A stretch of 51,749 nt of DNA. Origin: Hysterium pulicare CBS 123377. Its lineage: Eukaryota; Ascomycota; Dothideomycetes; Hysteriales; Hysteriaceae. Below the pieces are notes generated by a model. The model was not told where the DNA came from. It made no database searches and saw only the letters and a list, made by a program, of their open reading frames with translations. The position numbers were made by a program, and so were the translations under genes. How positions within the stretch are numbered: position 1 is the first letter of the stretch; each line of letters begins with the position of its first letter. Below are positions 11,651 through 22,600 of this stretch, one piece after another. Location of the stretch: NCBI GenBank assembly GCA_000467715.1, contig AJFK01000494.1:1-51749 (forward strand), given 5' to 3'.

Positions 11651-13087
11651 CTACGCTTTCACGCCCCCATTGCTCCCAGCCGGACTCGCGCGCGCCTTCT
11701 TACTAACAAGTCTAAATCCACCTAAAAGCATAATCGCAGCCAACGTGCCCAACACAACAGCCAACGTAACAAAAGCACCAATGACGCCTCCAATAGCCGC
11801 AGACATATGGCTTCCGCCTCCGTTCTTACTACTGCTCGGGGAATTGGTAGGAGTGGAAGACGGTGCGTAAGCGGCGCATGTGCCAGTGGTATTCCCGCAC
11901 GCCGTACACCATTCCTGCGTCGTGGAGACAGCGAATTTATTCAAGCCATTGGAGAAATCAGTCCATGGGATGGCGATATCACTGCCTCCGAAGAGCGGGT
12001 ATGCGACTGGTTCGCTGGTATTCGAGACCGTGCCGTTGTGGAAGAGGAAGCGGACTTGTAAATCACTAGTCGCAGGGAACCCTCCAGTGGGCACAGTGGC
12101 GTTCGTGAAGAGCTCGAAGATCATGGCTGAAGCGTAGTCGGGCACGCCGCGGAAATCGGGGTTCGCCTTGTCGAGTTGTGCTAGACCGAAGAAAGAGAAG
12201 AAAGTTGCGTAGGCGCCGAATTGGATGCCGAGTTTATTCGCACTGGAGCCTGCGGTGCCGGACTTTATGGTGCTGTTCAGGTATTGCAGGACCTCGCCAG
12301 CGAGCTGCATGCCGCCGATGGCACGCATGTTGTCTGAGGCGTTGTAGGCCAGGCCCCATTCGTGGGTGTCGGCGAGGGTGCGGGTTTGGAGGAGGGTGGC
12401 GTTTGTGAGGACGTCGGAGGAGTTGATTGTCTTGTTGTGGATTTCGGCCACGTTGATTAGGTCGAAGATTGTGTAGGCGTTTTTGTATGTTACGGTGCTG
12501 GCGTTGAATGTGCCGTTAACTACGGGGACCAGGTCTTGGTAGAATCCTTTGGTGGAGTTAAGAAGGCCCATGTATTCGGCGCTGGTGAAGTAGTTGTTGG
12601 AGCTCGTTTGGGCGTTCGCGCAGCCGGTTGAGGCTTGTAGCCATGTGCTATCTTCACTTCCAGTTCCACTGGTGGCGATGTTCACAGGGATTATTTGGTA
12701 TCCGTTCATGGTGGCCGGCACAGTATTGCCATTTGCCAAGGTCTGAACGCCCTCAGTGTCACCAACGGGAGGATATAGGCCCTGGGTGAAGCCCATTGCA
12801 GAGCTCTGGAGGACATTATCGACGGGTGCAGTCACGGAAAGCTGGGAAAGCTTGACAAGGTCGGGATTTAGGCCATGAATCTTAGTTGAGCCGGTAAGCC
12901 AGCGCGAACGGAACCATTGACCAGAGCTGTAGACTTGTTCGTAGCCCAGAGTGGTCAAATTTGCCGGAGCGAGGGATTTGGGTGTGCGATCGCCATGTCG
13001 ATGGAACATGTAGGCGCCAAGAAGGGTTTCGGCGGCCTCCGTGGAGGTGAGGAGGGCCAAGAGGGGTAGGAGAGTGGTGAATTGCAT
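11651..13087 (-). CDS. Membrane-anchored histidine acid phosphatase family protein
   Basis: This single-exon gene encodes 478 aa; the start MQFTTLLPLLALL gives a clean signal peptide, and the open frame reaching 13114 begins only with a TTG. Residues 1-18 are the signal. The catalytic histidine-phosphatase motif RHGDRTP lies at 30-36, close to the mature N-terminus as in phytase-like acid phosphatases. Many N-glycosylation sequons follow. A Ser/Thr/Asn-rich linker leads to a single transmembrane helix at about 428-457 and a short basic tail (RLVSKKARASP), so the enzyme probably faces outward on the plasma membrane or vacuole. The C-terminal His-Asp proton-donor motif is not visible: the aligned place reads KLGIQFGAYATFFSFFGL, followed by the usual PDYASAMIFELF. 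Activity or specificity may therefore differ from phytase. It diverges from PIG-P. Confidence 0.9.
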   Translation of the reverse strand: MQFTTLLPLLALLTSTEAAETLLGAYMFHRHGDRTPKSLAPANLTTLGYEQVYSSGQWFRSRWLTGSTKIHGLNPDLVKLSQLSVTAPVDNVLQSSAMGFTQGLYPPVGDTEGVQTLANGNTVPATMNGYQIIPVNIATSGTGSEDSTWLQASTGCANAQTSSNNYFTSAEYMGLLNSTKGFYQDLVPVVNGTFNASTVTYKNAYTIFDLINVAEIHNKTINSSDVLTNATLLQTRTLADTHEWGLAYNASDNMRAIGGMQLAGEVLQYLNSTIKSGTAGSSANKLGIQFGAYATFFSFFGLAQLDKANPDFRGVPDYASAMIFELFTNATVPTGGFPATSDLQVRFLFHNGTVSNTSEPVAYPLFGGSDIAIPWTDFSNGLNKFAVSTTQEWCTACGNTTGTCAAYAPSSTPTNSPSSSKNGGGSHMSAAIGGVIGAFVTLAVVLGTLAAIMLLGGFRLVSKKARASPAGSNGGVKA

Positions 13088-13663
13088 TTTGACTAGCCAA
13101 TTGCGAGGGATCAAGGCAATGAAGCTGCACGGAAGAGAGGACGATGGGAGGAAACAGCTCTACGTGAGAAGATTGGGAGCCATCAGCTTATCTATGCGGC
13201 CGGGGAGCTCTTCTGATGGACATATTGGGCGGGGCACACGACCGAAGGCGGCCATGATAGCTTCGCAAGGCGCATCGAGGGGTGGGATGGGTTAGAGATG
13301 CTATTCGCCTTCCGGATAGCCCATGCCGCCGCCGTCCAATCGCAGCAGCTCGGATTGCTCTTCGGCCTGCCGCTTCTAGAATCATGGCCGCTGCTAAGAG
13401 TGAGTGAGCTGCTGGAGCGCAGCAAACTCCACGGAGATGGTGAAGATTCACTGCATTGGAGAGTCCGTTGCCTGTGTACGTGATAGGACATGTAAGAGAT
13501 GGTGGTGTTGAAAATTGTCTGACACTACCTGCAGGCACCATCGAACCGATGGCCTGTGAGCGCGCCGAGCCGGTCGCCAAAATTTGTGCGATGCGGTCCG
13601 AGATGTCGGGTCCTACATGCTGCACACCACCAAGAACCACCTCTCTCCATTAGCATCGCCGTC
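13088..13663. promoter_or_regulatory. Divergent promoter region between acid phosphatase and PIG-P genes
   Basis: These 576 bp lie between two divergent start codons. Several overlapping ORFs exist on both strands, but none has recognisable protein features. No clear TATA box is visible. Confidence 0.5.
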
Positions 13664-14791
13664 ATGCCACCCCAAAGCAGAGGCAACTCCTTGCCAACGG
13701 GATTCCAGTCGAAATCCACTCCCAATCTACCCACTTTAAGCTCTCTAGAGGTCTCGTCTCCCAACAATGCCCCTCCACTTCCTGAGCCAGCGACCGCCCA
13801 TCCGCTGTCCGACGCGACAACCACATCGCCATCCGAGCCAGCCTCTATAGAGGACAACCTCCAGGATGAGGATCAGGATCCTTTCACTTTAAAGCCATCA
13901 TCAGATTCCGACTCCTCAGATGAAATGCTCAGCCCGCCAACAACGAGACCTCTTTACACCTCACGCTCGCACACCCACCTTCCACCGCATACCGCCAGCA
14001 CTCTATTCCCGCCCTTCTACAACCGACCTCCAACACCGCTCCCGCCATCTCCCTCACTAACATCTCTCCTCCGCCCCTCCTTCAGCACGCAAACCTCCCG
14101 CCCCACAACCCCCGACTCCTCAGACGTCGACGTCCCCACCCCAACATCCACAACCACCAATCTCGCCAGCATAACCAAGTCCGCACGCCATGCACCCACA
14201 GTCCCACGCGCCTCGCCCAAGGTCCCAACATACGAGTACTACGGTTTCGCACTGTACCTAGCCAGCTCGGCCGCCTTTCTCATGTACATACTATGGGCGT
14301 ACGTTCCTTCACCGCTGCTGCATCAGATGGGCATACACTACTATCCGAATCGATGGTGGGCACTCGCGGTCCCAGCCTGGCTCGTTGTGACGCTTCTGTA
14401 TATCTACGTTGCGCTGGCGAGTTATAATACCAAATACCTAACCCTACCGCTCAGCAGTTGCGAAAATTTAGTCGATGAGTGCGCTCAAGTGGCGGTGTTA
14501 GACCGGCGGTCGGGGAAGATTGTTCGGAATCGCGGTGTTGGGAAGGAGAAAGAGCGGGAGAAGGAAGTTGAGCATGGTGTTGGGAAGAGCGGTAAGGGAG
14601 GCGGCAAGGGAGGTGGGAAGGAAAGTGGGGGTTTATTGTCCACGTATCAGTTTGGAGCTGATGAGGATGTCGATTGGAAGAGGCTTTGGAGTATTGGTAC
14701 TGATGCTGTTATGGATGTGCCGATCGGTGGCGTTTGTGAGATATTGTATGGGGTTGGGAGGGAAAAGGAGGTGTGGGAAGATATGGAATAG
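13664..14791 (+). CDS. GPI-GlcNAc transferase subunit PIG-P/Gpi19-like protein with long N-terminal extension
   Basis: PIG-P is a small membrane subunit of the ER enzyme that transfers GlcNAc from UDP-GlcNAc to phosphatidylinositol, the first step of GPI-anchor synthesis. The intronless ORF gives 375 aa. Residues 1-185 are Pro/Ser/Thr-rich and presumably disordered. The PIG-P domain starts near 190 with YEYYGFALYL, contains two transmembrane helices (about 193-215 and 231-255, with PNRWWALAVPAW before the second), and ends with VPIGGVCEILYG near 351-363. Between them is a Lys/Gly/Glu-rich insertion (about 285-325). Animal and yeast PIG-P are only about 130-160 aa, so both the extension and the insert are unusual. 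The start at 13664 was chosen because upstream in-frame codons look like UTR; an in-frame ATG at 13556 cannot be excluded. Confidence 0.88.
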   Translation: MPPQSRGNSLPTGFQSKSTPNLPTLSSLEVSSPNNAPPLPEPATAHPLSDATTTSPSEPASIEDNLQDEDQDPFTLKPSSDSDSSDEMLSPPTTRPLYTSRSHTHLPPHTASTLFPPFYNRPPTPLPPSPSLTSLLRPSFSTQTSRPTTPDSSDVDVPTPTSTTTNLASITKSARHAPTVPRASPKVPTYEYYGFALYLASSAAFLMYILWAYVPSPLLHQMGIHYYPNRWWALAVPAWLVVTLLYIYVALASYNTKYLTLPLSSCENLVDECAQVAVLDRRSGKIVRNRGVGKEKEREKEVEHGVGKSGKGGGKGGGKESGGLLSTYQFGADEDVDWKRLWSIGTDAVMDVPIGGVCEILYGVGREKEVWEDME

Positions 14792-15180
14792 TCCTTCGAT
14801 GAGCCCAAACTTTCTCAGTTTCTATCCCGCTATTCGATGCGTTTGTGATTGATCGTTCACCGACTTCCCATCGTGCGAAAACGGAGACATTCCCCTATCT
14901 CATTAGTCTCCTGAGTTACTTGCTCAATCATCACACCACCAGAACCGCACACCGTCTCTTCCCCAACATCATCCCACAACCTCGCTCATCTAAGCACATT
15001 TCCACCTTTGCTAACGCACGTAAGTTCTGCCGGGTAAGTCTCCCTCTTAATGGCACATGTCTTCTCTCGTGCCATATCTCATCTATATAAACACCCTTCC
15101 CCTCGCTCTAAGTTCCGGTTTCTGCATCCACTTCAAATCTCCTCCTCAGGGGGATTGAGAGCTTCGAAAGCAGAGCTTCT
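14792..15180. other. 3' flank of PIG-P gene, no gene seen
   Basis: AT- and pyrimidine-rich sequence follows the PIG-P stop. No protein-like ORF or clear repeat is visible before the tandem-repeat domain begins. Confidence 0.4.
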
Positions 15181-15326
15181 AGACTTTGATGCTGTCTCTG
15201 AAACTCTAAGGACTTGCCCGAAATGTTTTCCTCCGTGGCCCGGTCTTGGGGTTTGAGATCTACATTCAACTTCATAGAACACTCCATTTCATTCCATCTC
15301 CAGGCCAAACTCGAGTTCATGGTATT

Positions 15327-15630
15327 GCTTCGACTTCGCAATACTTTAGTACAAGCCATCACCATGGTTCCGATCCCACTCCTTGGTCTACTAGAATAAC
15401 AGATTGGAGGATACCATGCTGGATCGGAACCGAGATTCTGCTCTCTGAACCACTTCAGGGTCCTCATCCACCTCATCATGTTTCATTTCTTGGGTTTCTC
15501 ATTCTTATGGTGTTTCTTCGACTTCGCGATACTCTATGGCGACTTTGAACCATGGTCCAGAGCCCACTCATTGGTCTACTACAAGTACACATATACGAGA
15601 GTCTCATGTTGGATTGGAACCGTATCTAAT
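15327..15630. repeat. Two-copy diverged repeat, period about 190 bp
   Basis: The segment from 15327 (ttcgacttcgcaatac, ccatggttccgatccc, ccttggtctacta, tgctggatcggaaccg) recurs from about 15517 (ttcgacttcgcgatac, ccatggtccagagccc, cattggtctacta, tgttggattggaaccg). The copies keep the same order of sub-motifs with many substitutions and small indels. Confidence 0.7.
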
Positions 15631-15686
15631 GATGCACCTCCTCGATGGCTCCCAACTTTTCCTGATCAATAGGCCTTGACGACAAG

Positions 15687-16450
15687 TGTATGTGCTGGAC
15701 TTGGATCGTGATGCCAACCAGCATGCCACCATGGCTTCCAGCTTTTCCTGTCTGGCACGGCTTTCACAATGAATCAATACGACCATATTTACTCCACTTA
15801 AATGTCTTGTTCTCTCATCTGGCTTCCAGCTTTTCCTGGCCAACAGGCCCTATACATCGAATTCATGAGCTGGACCTGGATCATAACTCGTCCCGCAACC
15901 CTATTCCATGGGTTCTGATTTTTCTCGACCACAATCTTATAAGTCAACAAGCGATGTGCTGGACCTGGATTCATATACCTGATTATGCCAGGTCGATAGC
16001 TCCCAACTTTCCTCGAGCAACAAGTGCTCCATCAGCCTAATGTGCGTTCCATGGATCATAAGCTTGACCAATCTCTCCAGATGGCTCTCAGCTCTCCGCC
16101 GAACAAGGAGATTCACCGATCTCATGTGTCGGGCTTGGACCATAAACATGCCGACGAGAAACCAAAGGGTTCTGAACTTTCCTATCTAACCGACACCAAC
16201 AACTGGTTAATGTGCCGGACCTGGATCTGAATATACCTCCAACCGCAACCCATGGGCACCGAATCTTCTTGTCCAACACATACTAAACTCGTGATGTGCC
16301 GGGCTTGGATCATAATCCCTAATTTCAATCCTCCTATGGCTTCGGAGTTTCCTCGACTATACACAATGGCAACAAGTCATATGCTGGAATTGGATCATAC
16401 ACGCGTTCGGCATCTCATCATGGGTTCCAGCCTCCCCTGTGTCACAAGCG
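15687..16450. repeat. Diverged tandem array, period about 85 bp
   Basis: The anchor tgtgctggacctggatcat and its variants begin at 15691, 15866, 15955, 16041, 16125, 16211, 16295 and 16380. Spacings are 175 (two units, the middle one eroded), 89, 86, 84, 86, 84 and 85. Each unit also carries a tggcttccagcttttcctg-like stretch followed by caacaag. Period is well kept although sequence identity between units is modest. Confidence 0.85.
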
Positions 16451-16854
16451 CTGGCTTCACCCCCATGTTTTAGCCCGAACTGCACCAATCTGAAAAGCCA
16501 AATCTGACCTCCAATACGTCAACCGCGTACAGTGGTGGGCCCGCTATGGCGGAACTTGAGAGTTACTTGATGTCATTGAATAATGGCTGTACAGCTATGA
16601 ATGGCTTTCGACCTGTCAGGCATTGATTCAACCGTAACAGCAGCTAGCCGCATGGCTCCCGCTTCTCCTGTCCAACACCAACCATTCAGGTCTACATGGA
16701 CACCCCGCCTTATTACATCCAGCGTAATCCGATGACGAATGGGTTGTTTGTGAATTGCCATTTAATACTATCTCCAATCTTGGCGGCATAGATTGAGACT
16801 GGGCCAGGTTAAGCGCCATGGTGCTTCTGGGGATTTTGCGGGATCATAAACGCT

Positions 16855-17125
16855 TCTCCAACGAGGATATGGTTCTGGCGATAGATCCTGATCAGTTCTT
16901 CAAGAATTATTGCGCAGCGTTTCTTCGTGCAGACCAAACTGTTTCAAACCCATTTTCCATGGTGGATCTCGAGTTCGGGACTTTGCCTCATCAGAACTGC
17001 CTCGCGAACGAGGACATGGGTCTGGTGACAGACCCTGATCGATTCTTCCAGAAAGTTCAGCTCGTGGCTTCTTCGTCCAGACTGAACTTCAATCCCTTTT
17101 CCATGGTGGCTTCGGAGTTCGACCC
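16855..17125. repeat. Two-copy repeat, period about 147 bp
   Basis: acgaggatatggttctgg at 16861 and acgaggacatgggtctgg at 17008 begin two aligned units. Each continues with gatcctgatc(a/g) ttcttc and ends with cccattttccatggtgg or cccttttccatggtggc. The pair is readable as an ORF at 16818-17129, but that is likely a by-product of the repeat. Confidence 0.75.
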
Positions 17126-17444
17126 TTGACGGAACCGGAAGATTAGATTGCTCTTCTTGAAAGAAAAAAACTCCTACAGCACATCCATGTCAGGCCTCTC
17201 CAATCTTGCAAAAATCTATCTCATGATCGACGGACTGCTACCAGACCTTTTATGGTTGCAGAGCACCGGTTTCCTTTATACAATCGATGGTAGTGACTCT
17301 CACATGTATTGCGCGTCTCTCTGGAGGATACTGCTGGCATCTCGTGATATCACGCTTGATTCGCCGTACCAAAATCTGAGTTCAAAAAAAGCTATGGGTG
17401 CGTCCATCTTTGCCAGCTCCAGTGTTAATCGATGTAAGAGCCCA

Positions 17445-18275
17445 GCTCATGCTGCGGATTTCCCTGGGGCACTTATGACATCTCTTATTATCATGGCTTG
17501 CAACCACCAGACGCTATGTCTTCGTCGTTCTCTTCCAGTTCGAGGATTCCACACTTCTTGAGAAACTCAGCTCATGCTGCGAGTTTATCTGGAGGACACT
17601 TCTGGCTCCCTTGGTATCTTTGTTGATCTTTCAATGATTTGCAATCGCAGACTATGGCTCCGTCGTCCTCTACTGACTTGAGGATTAATCAGCAAAGGCT
17701 CGTTAGCTTCTGATACGGATTTTCCTGGAGTATATCCATTGCATCTCCCGATATCCCGGCCTTTCCATTCTAAGCAGATTAAGACGTCATGACTTCGTCT
17801 TCCTCTTCAAACTTGAGGATTCATCAATGCCAACTTGACGTTTAATGCTGCGAATTCCCATGGGTGGTATTTCTAGCATGCCTTAGTGTCAGTGTTGGTC
17901 TTATATACTTCAACGCTCCCAGAGCTCATGGCTCTGCTCTTCTCTTTGGGCTTAAGGGTTTATCAATGTAGATACTCTAGCGTTATGCTGCGAGTTTTCC
18001 TGGAGCCCACTGTTAAGCCTATCGGGGTGTCACGGCTTTTCCGTCATTGCAAAATATGGTCCAAGGACGATGGCTCCGTCTTTTTCTACCAGCTCGAGGA
18101 TTTATCAACACAGACTCGTGTGCATATGCTGAGAATTTCCCTGGAGAATACCAGAATATGGAGAGTTTGACAATACATGGATAGACCTAGTGGAACCCAA
18201 CGACTTAGGCCTTTCTTGGGATTGCAATCTTTAGATGAAGAACAAAAATCGGAGATATCATGCGGGTTTCATAAT
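17445..18275. repeat. Diverged tandem array, period about 135 bp
   Basis: The anchor gctgcgagtttccctgg and variants occur at 17451, 17576, 17712, 17847, 17987 and 18128, spacings 125, 136, 135, 140 and 141. Units share atggctccgtcgtcctct and gaggatttatcaa sub-motifs in constant order. Confidence 0.8.
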
Positions 18276-18529
18276 ACCCCGGAACTCTCTCAGTATCGTC
18301 GTTTGTTTCCCAAACAAGCAATAGTCATATGCCCATGGCGCCGTCTTTCTCTGCCGGTTTGAGGGCTCCTCAATGCCAATGAGAAGCTACGGATATGGCC
18401 CCGTGCTGTCCATGGCTCCTGTGAACAACCCTCGAGGAGAAAGAGGATGAATGATGATTTTTCCTAGAAGTTTTAATATTTCCGGTGGTACCAAAAGCTC
18501 AACTACTCAACAATTATTGTCCTGAGAAT

Positions 18530-19900
18530 CCCATGTCTGGCTTTTGCTGGGGCTTTCTAGATTATCGTACCTAGGACATGCCAGTCATGCTACCTTCTGA
18601 GCAACTTGCAATCTCAAGCCAGGCTATGGTCTAACTGTGGAGCGGGCTACGTCATTCTACACTACCGTACGGACAGTTCAATGCCTGGCTTTCGCTGGAA
18701 AGATTTTCGATGTTGCATTATGAAGGACGAGCAAGATCATCTCATGCTTCTGTCTCCTGCACCAGACTCTATTCCATCAAGAGCCATATGCACGGTATAT
18801 CTCTCGGTGACAAACTCCGTCATGGATGGCTCTTTGTTGGAGGCTTTTGGCCTTATTACATGAGAAAAATACGCGTATATGGTTCTTCTGTTACCAGAAC
18901 CCAATTTCAGTCAACTCAAACCTATGATGATAGCTTCATATATAATTACCACGTTACCCGTGGTTGAGCTTTGTCATTTACTTCTTGCAGCCAGATTTAT
19001 GGTCTGACTCTGAGACGAGCTTCACCATTTCGCGCATCCCAACCAACCATTCTATGTGTGGTTCCCGTTGGTGCTTTCTAACGTTGCGATATACCAAAAA
19101 GACTAAAAAGTATGCTGCTATTTCCTAAACCACATTGGGATTGCAGCTACTTTCATGGTCCGAGTCCGGGATAAGCTCCTCATTTCATATCAGCCGCAGA
19201 AATAACTGATGTCAGGTTTTTCGTTGTGGCTTCCAAGGTAGCCATATAAAGAAGGACATTACGATTCTTGATGCTGGTTCTTGAACCATCAACTGTCTTC
19301 AGGTTCATGGTTAGAAAGTGATACAGACTTCATGATTTCACATCAGTCATGGAAATTATCGATGTCTGGCGTCCGCTTTTGGCTCCCGGAGTTACTATAT
19401 ACGCCAGACCTCACCTGTTGTGCTAATCATCCAAATCATACTCAATCAGACGAAGTTCACATTGTCTAGATGTGGGATAGGCTCCTTCATTCCACAACAC
19501 ATCATAGTGGCAAACAATGTTTGCTTTTCGCTGGTGACTCTCCAACGTCGCCATATGCGTATGACATCACCGAAAATGCTACCGTCTCCTAAACCAGTCT
19601 TACCTACTGAAGACAGTGTATGTCTGTCTGGCTGTGAGCTAAGCTTCGTCAATTCACTCTCATACGCACGCACGCGCGATGGAAACTCATATCAACCTTC
19701 ACAGCATGAGTTGCGGCTGCTATATGAAACAGATCTACTCAATTATGCTTTTGGCTTTTGAACTAGACTCCATCACCACCTGCATGCCTATATATATTGG
19801 ATATGGAACAAGCTTCCTCACTTCACTTAAGCAGCTCGGTATCGCGTCTGCCTTCCGCTCTTGGCTTCAAATTCCAACTGTCCGAAACCATCTGCACTTG
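18530..19900. repeat. Diverged tandem array, period about 150 bp
   Basis: The anchor atgtctggctttcgctgg and variants occur at 18533, 18681, 18822, 19054, 19209, 19362 and 19517, mostly 141-155 bp apart, with one irregular gap of 232 bp. Shared sub-motifs include tggtctgactctgagatgag and cattctcatcag-like strings. The block grades into the next family near 19.7-19.9 kb. Confidence 0.7.
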
Positions 19901-22600
19901 TATGCTCATGTCTCCTGTATCAGTCTCTCCTCACTGGTTCGATACCATCATATAGTTCTGCGCAACACGGCACATGGGTTGGACTTGTGCTTTCTCACAA
20001 ATACGATGCCCTTGAACTACTGTTCGAGTAACCTGCTATGGCTGGGTCCTCTGGAGAATTCCGTTGTTCAAACCCAACGAAGAAAGCAAGATATGCGGCC
20101 TTTGGTGTTTGCTATAGATCTGATCATACTCCCGGTGGGAATAGTTGTATGCTCGTGTTCCGCGCTCTTCCTCTTCCTAAATTTTTCATATTCACGCCCT
20201 CGCTATGAGAAACTTGGAGAACGGGTTATTTATTCGAAGCTGATGTCAGAAGGCATGCATCTACAATCATAGTTATTCGTGTCTCCTGGTTCTTCCTTTC
20301 GCCAATACTCCCATCCACTCAGTATCCATGAGAAATTTGTGGATTGAGCTCCCTTGTTGAAACCCCAAAATCGCCGACACGAAGTATGTGGGTTTTAATG
20401 TTTGCTATAGACCCAATCAAAGCCCAAATTACACGAACATCCATGCTTGTCTCTCCTGGATCTTTCTCCTGCCAACACTAGGGGTTTAAAAACGTCCACG
20501 AAAGATTTGATGGACGAGCTCCATTGTTCCAATTCGATTCATCGAGGTCGCGATGTGGATTTAGCGCTGGTTTCGAACGCATCATATGCTAGCACTCACA
20601 AGGTTCATGTCTCCTGGATCGTCTTTCTTCCAATACGAGGATATATTCGAGTTCCATGGGACAAATCTTGAGTTGGCTCCATGGATTCAGACCAACACGT
20701 CACAACATTCACGCTTACGTGGGACTCAGGTTGGGTTTTCGCCTCAACTTATCTAAACTGAAGTCTCCAACCATATTTCTAAATCCTTTTCCTTGGATAT
20801 TCTTTCTTCCAGTAACGCCAAAGCTTTAAAGGTCCCTGAGAAACAAAAAGAATGTGTCGCTTGTTCGGAAGACCCACAAATACCGAAAATGTGAGGGTCG
20901 GGTTGGCTTTCGGCCTCATCATCTTCAATTCTACGTAACAATTTTATGATGCTTTCTGGATCTATTTTCTTGCCAATATGCACATGATCTAGTTTCGAAT
21001 GAGAGACTTATGGGATGAGTACCTTTTTCAAGAATCAGACCCACATGCTTGATGTAGATTTCGTGTTGGCTTTCGGCCAAATTATAGTCCATGGGATAAA
21101 GAGCTCATGCTCGTGTCTTCTAACTCTTCCTTCCCGAAAAATGCTTCAAGCTTGATGAGGGAAGGCGGAGGATATGCTCTATTATTCAACACCCTCACCC
21201 AGATGTCACATGGGATGGCATTGGCTCTAGCCCTCATCATAGCCACAGTCACTCAGAGGCCGCTAACCTGTTCGAGTCTCCCTGCCGGATAGTCCCTCCT
21301 GTCAATACTCGAATGTCATCAAGCTCCATGAGAGACTTGGAAATGAGTCTAATTTTTCCAGAACAACCACGTCAAGATCGGCGATGTGGCTCCTGTTAGG
21401 TTTCTACCGCATCACAACCTCAATAGCGAGAAACTTATGCTGATCTCTCCCGCATCTTCTTCATCACAATACTACGAGTTCCCAGTGGTTCATGAGACTC
21501 GAAGGATCGGCTACAATGTTCAGAACGCATAGGTCAAAATGAAATATGTGGGATTCGTGTTGGTTTTCGGCTTCATCATGTAGCAAGAGTCGTCCTAGAT
21601 CATGCTCCTGTACCTATATCTATCTCATTATTGGACAGAGAGTTTCGATAGGTTGCATGGGAGTTTATGGGATGAGTCCCTTACTTGAAAACGTTCCAAG
21701 AAAGCGACTATGTGGGTTTCATCTTGGTTTTATCTCACCGTATTCAAATGACCCAGGATTTCACGCTCATGTCTCCTGGATCTTTCCTTCCTTCTAATAC
21801 GGTTCGGCTTCAGATATGATGAAAGTCGTGTGGGATGAGCTCTGCTGTAAAATTGACTTCTACCATGGAACGTGGACTCACATTCTGGCTGTATTCCTTA
21901 TACGTGGAGTCCAATTAGGGAAGTGCTTGCTTCCGGGCTGTTCTACTTTTCAATGCGCGTCGTGTGGCATTACATGAGAGACTCGCGCAATCAGTGTGTA
22001 GTCCAAATCAACGCCATGAAGATGATTATGTGGGTGCCGCTCGGCTTGGGGCCTCATTATATCCCGAAAGCTGCGCTTCTCCGCTTCTCCGCTTCTCCCT
22101 TCTGGCAGTTTCTCCTTCCAATACGATAACTTCCACAAAGTGCATCAGATAGTTGATGGATGAATTCCGTTGTAACAACTAGTCTTTCAGCACTATTATG
22201 TGAGTTTTGTGTCGCTTTCCGGCCTCATTATCCGCAATAACTCAGCAGGGAAATGCTCCCTTCCTGGATCTTTCTCTTTCCAATCCTCTGAAAAATTAGG
22301 CTCCATGAGAAATGGGAAGTTAGGTCCATTGTCCAAAACATGTCCATCACGATGAACCATGCAGGGTTCAGTTGGCTTTCTGCCTCATCATATCCAAAGC
22401 TCAGCGGCTTCCATGGTTGTTTCTTGGCTTTTCTCTTTTCCAAGATTCGGAGTTATTTTAACCCCATGGGACACTTACAGGGTCGGCTTGGTAGGTTCAA
22501 ACTTTACCATATATTAGTCGAGTGTCTGGCTTTCCATGTTGGCTTCAAAACCCCAAGTCTAAAACTTTGCATGGGCGGATCTTGGAAATAGTTCCTTTAT
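19900..22600. repeat. Diverged tandem array, period about 164 bp
   Basis: Two anchors support this array. The first, tctcctggatctttcttcc, recurs near 20443, 20604, 20786, 20949, 21108, 21269, 21433, 21602, 21760, 22085, 22252 and 22410. The second, tgtgttggctttcggcctca, recurs near 20386, 20553, 20717, 20888, 21051, 21203, 21380, 21545, 21708, 21862, 22027, 22196, 22358 and 22520, a mean of about 164 bp. Between them sits ccatgagagacttgtgg. Less regular relatives of the same motifs continue to about 24.9 kb. Confidence 0.85.

Noticed and set aside
13188-13640. 150-codon minus-strand ORF between acid phosphatase and PIG-P genes
   Set aside because: Arg/Ala/His-rich random-looking composition with overlapping ORFs on both strands in a promoter interval.
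16818-17129. 103-codon ORF with an internal repeat (NEDMVLAIDPDQFF / NEDMGLVTDPDRFF)
   Set aside because: The amino acid repeat comes from the underlying 147-bp DNA repeat; neighbouring units are not open in the same frame.
19679-20272. 197-codon plus-strand ORF inside the repeat domain
   Set aside because: Longest ORF of the domain, but composition is irregular, it crosses two repeat families, and no domain or splice context is visible.
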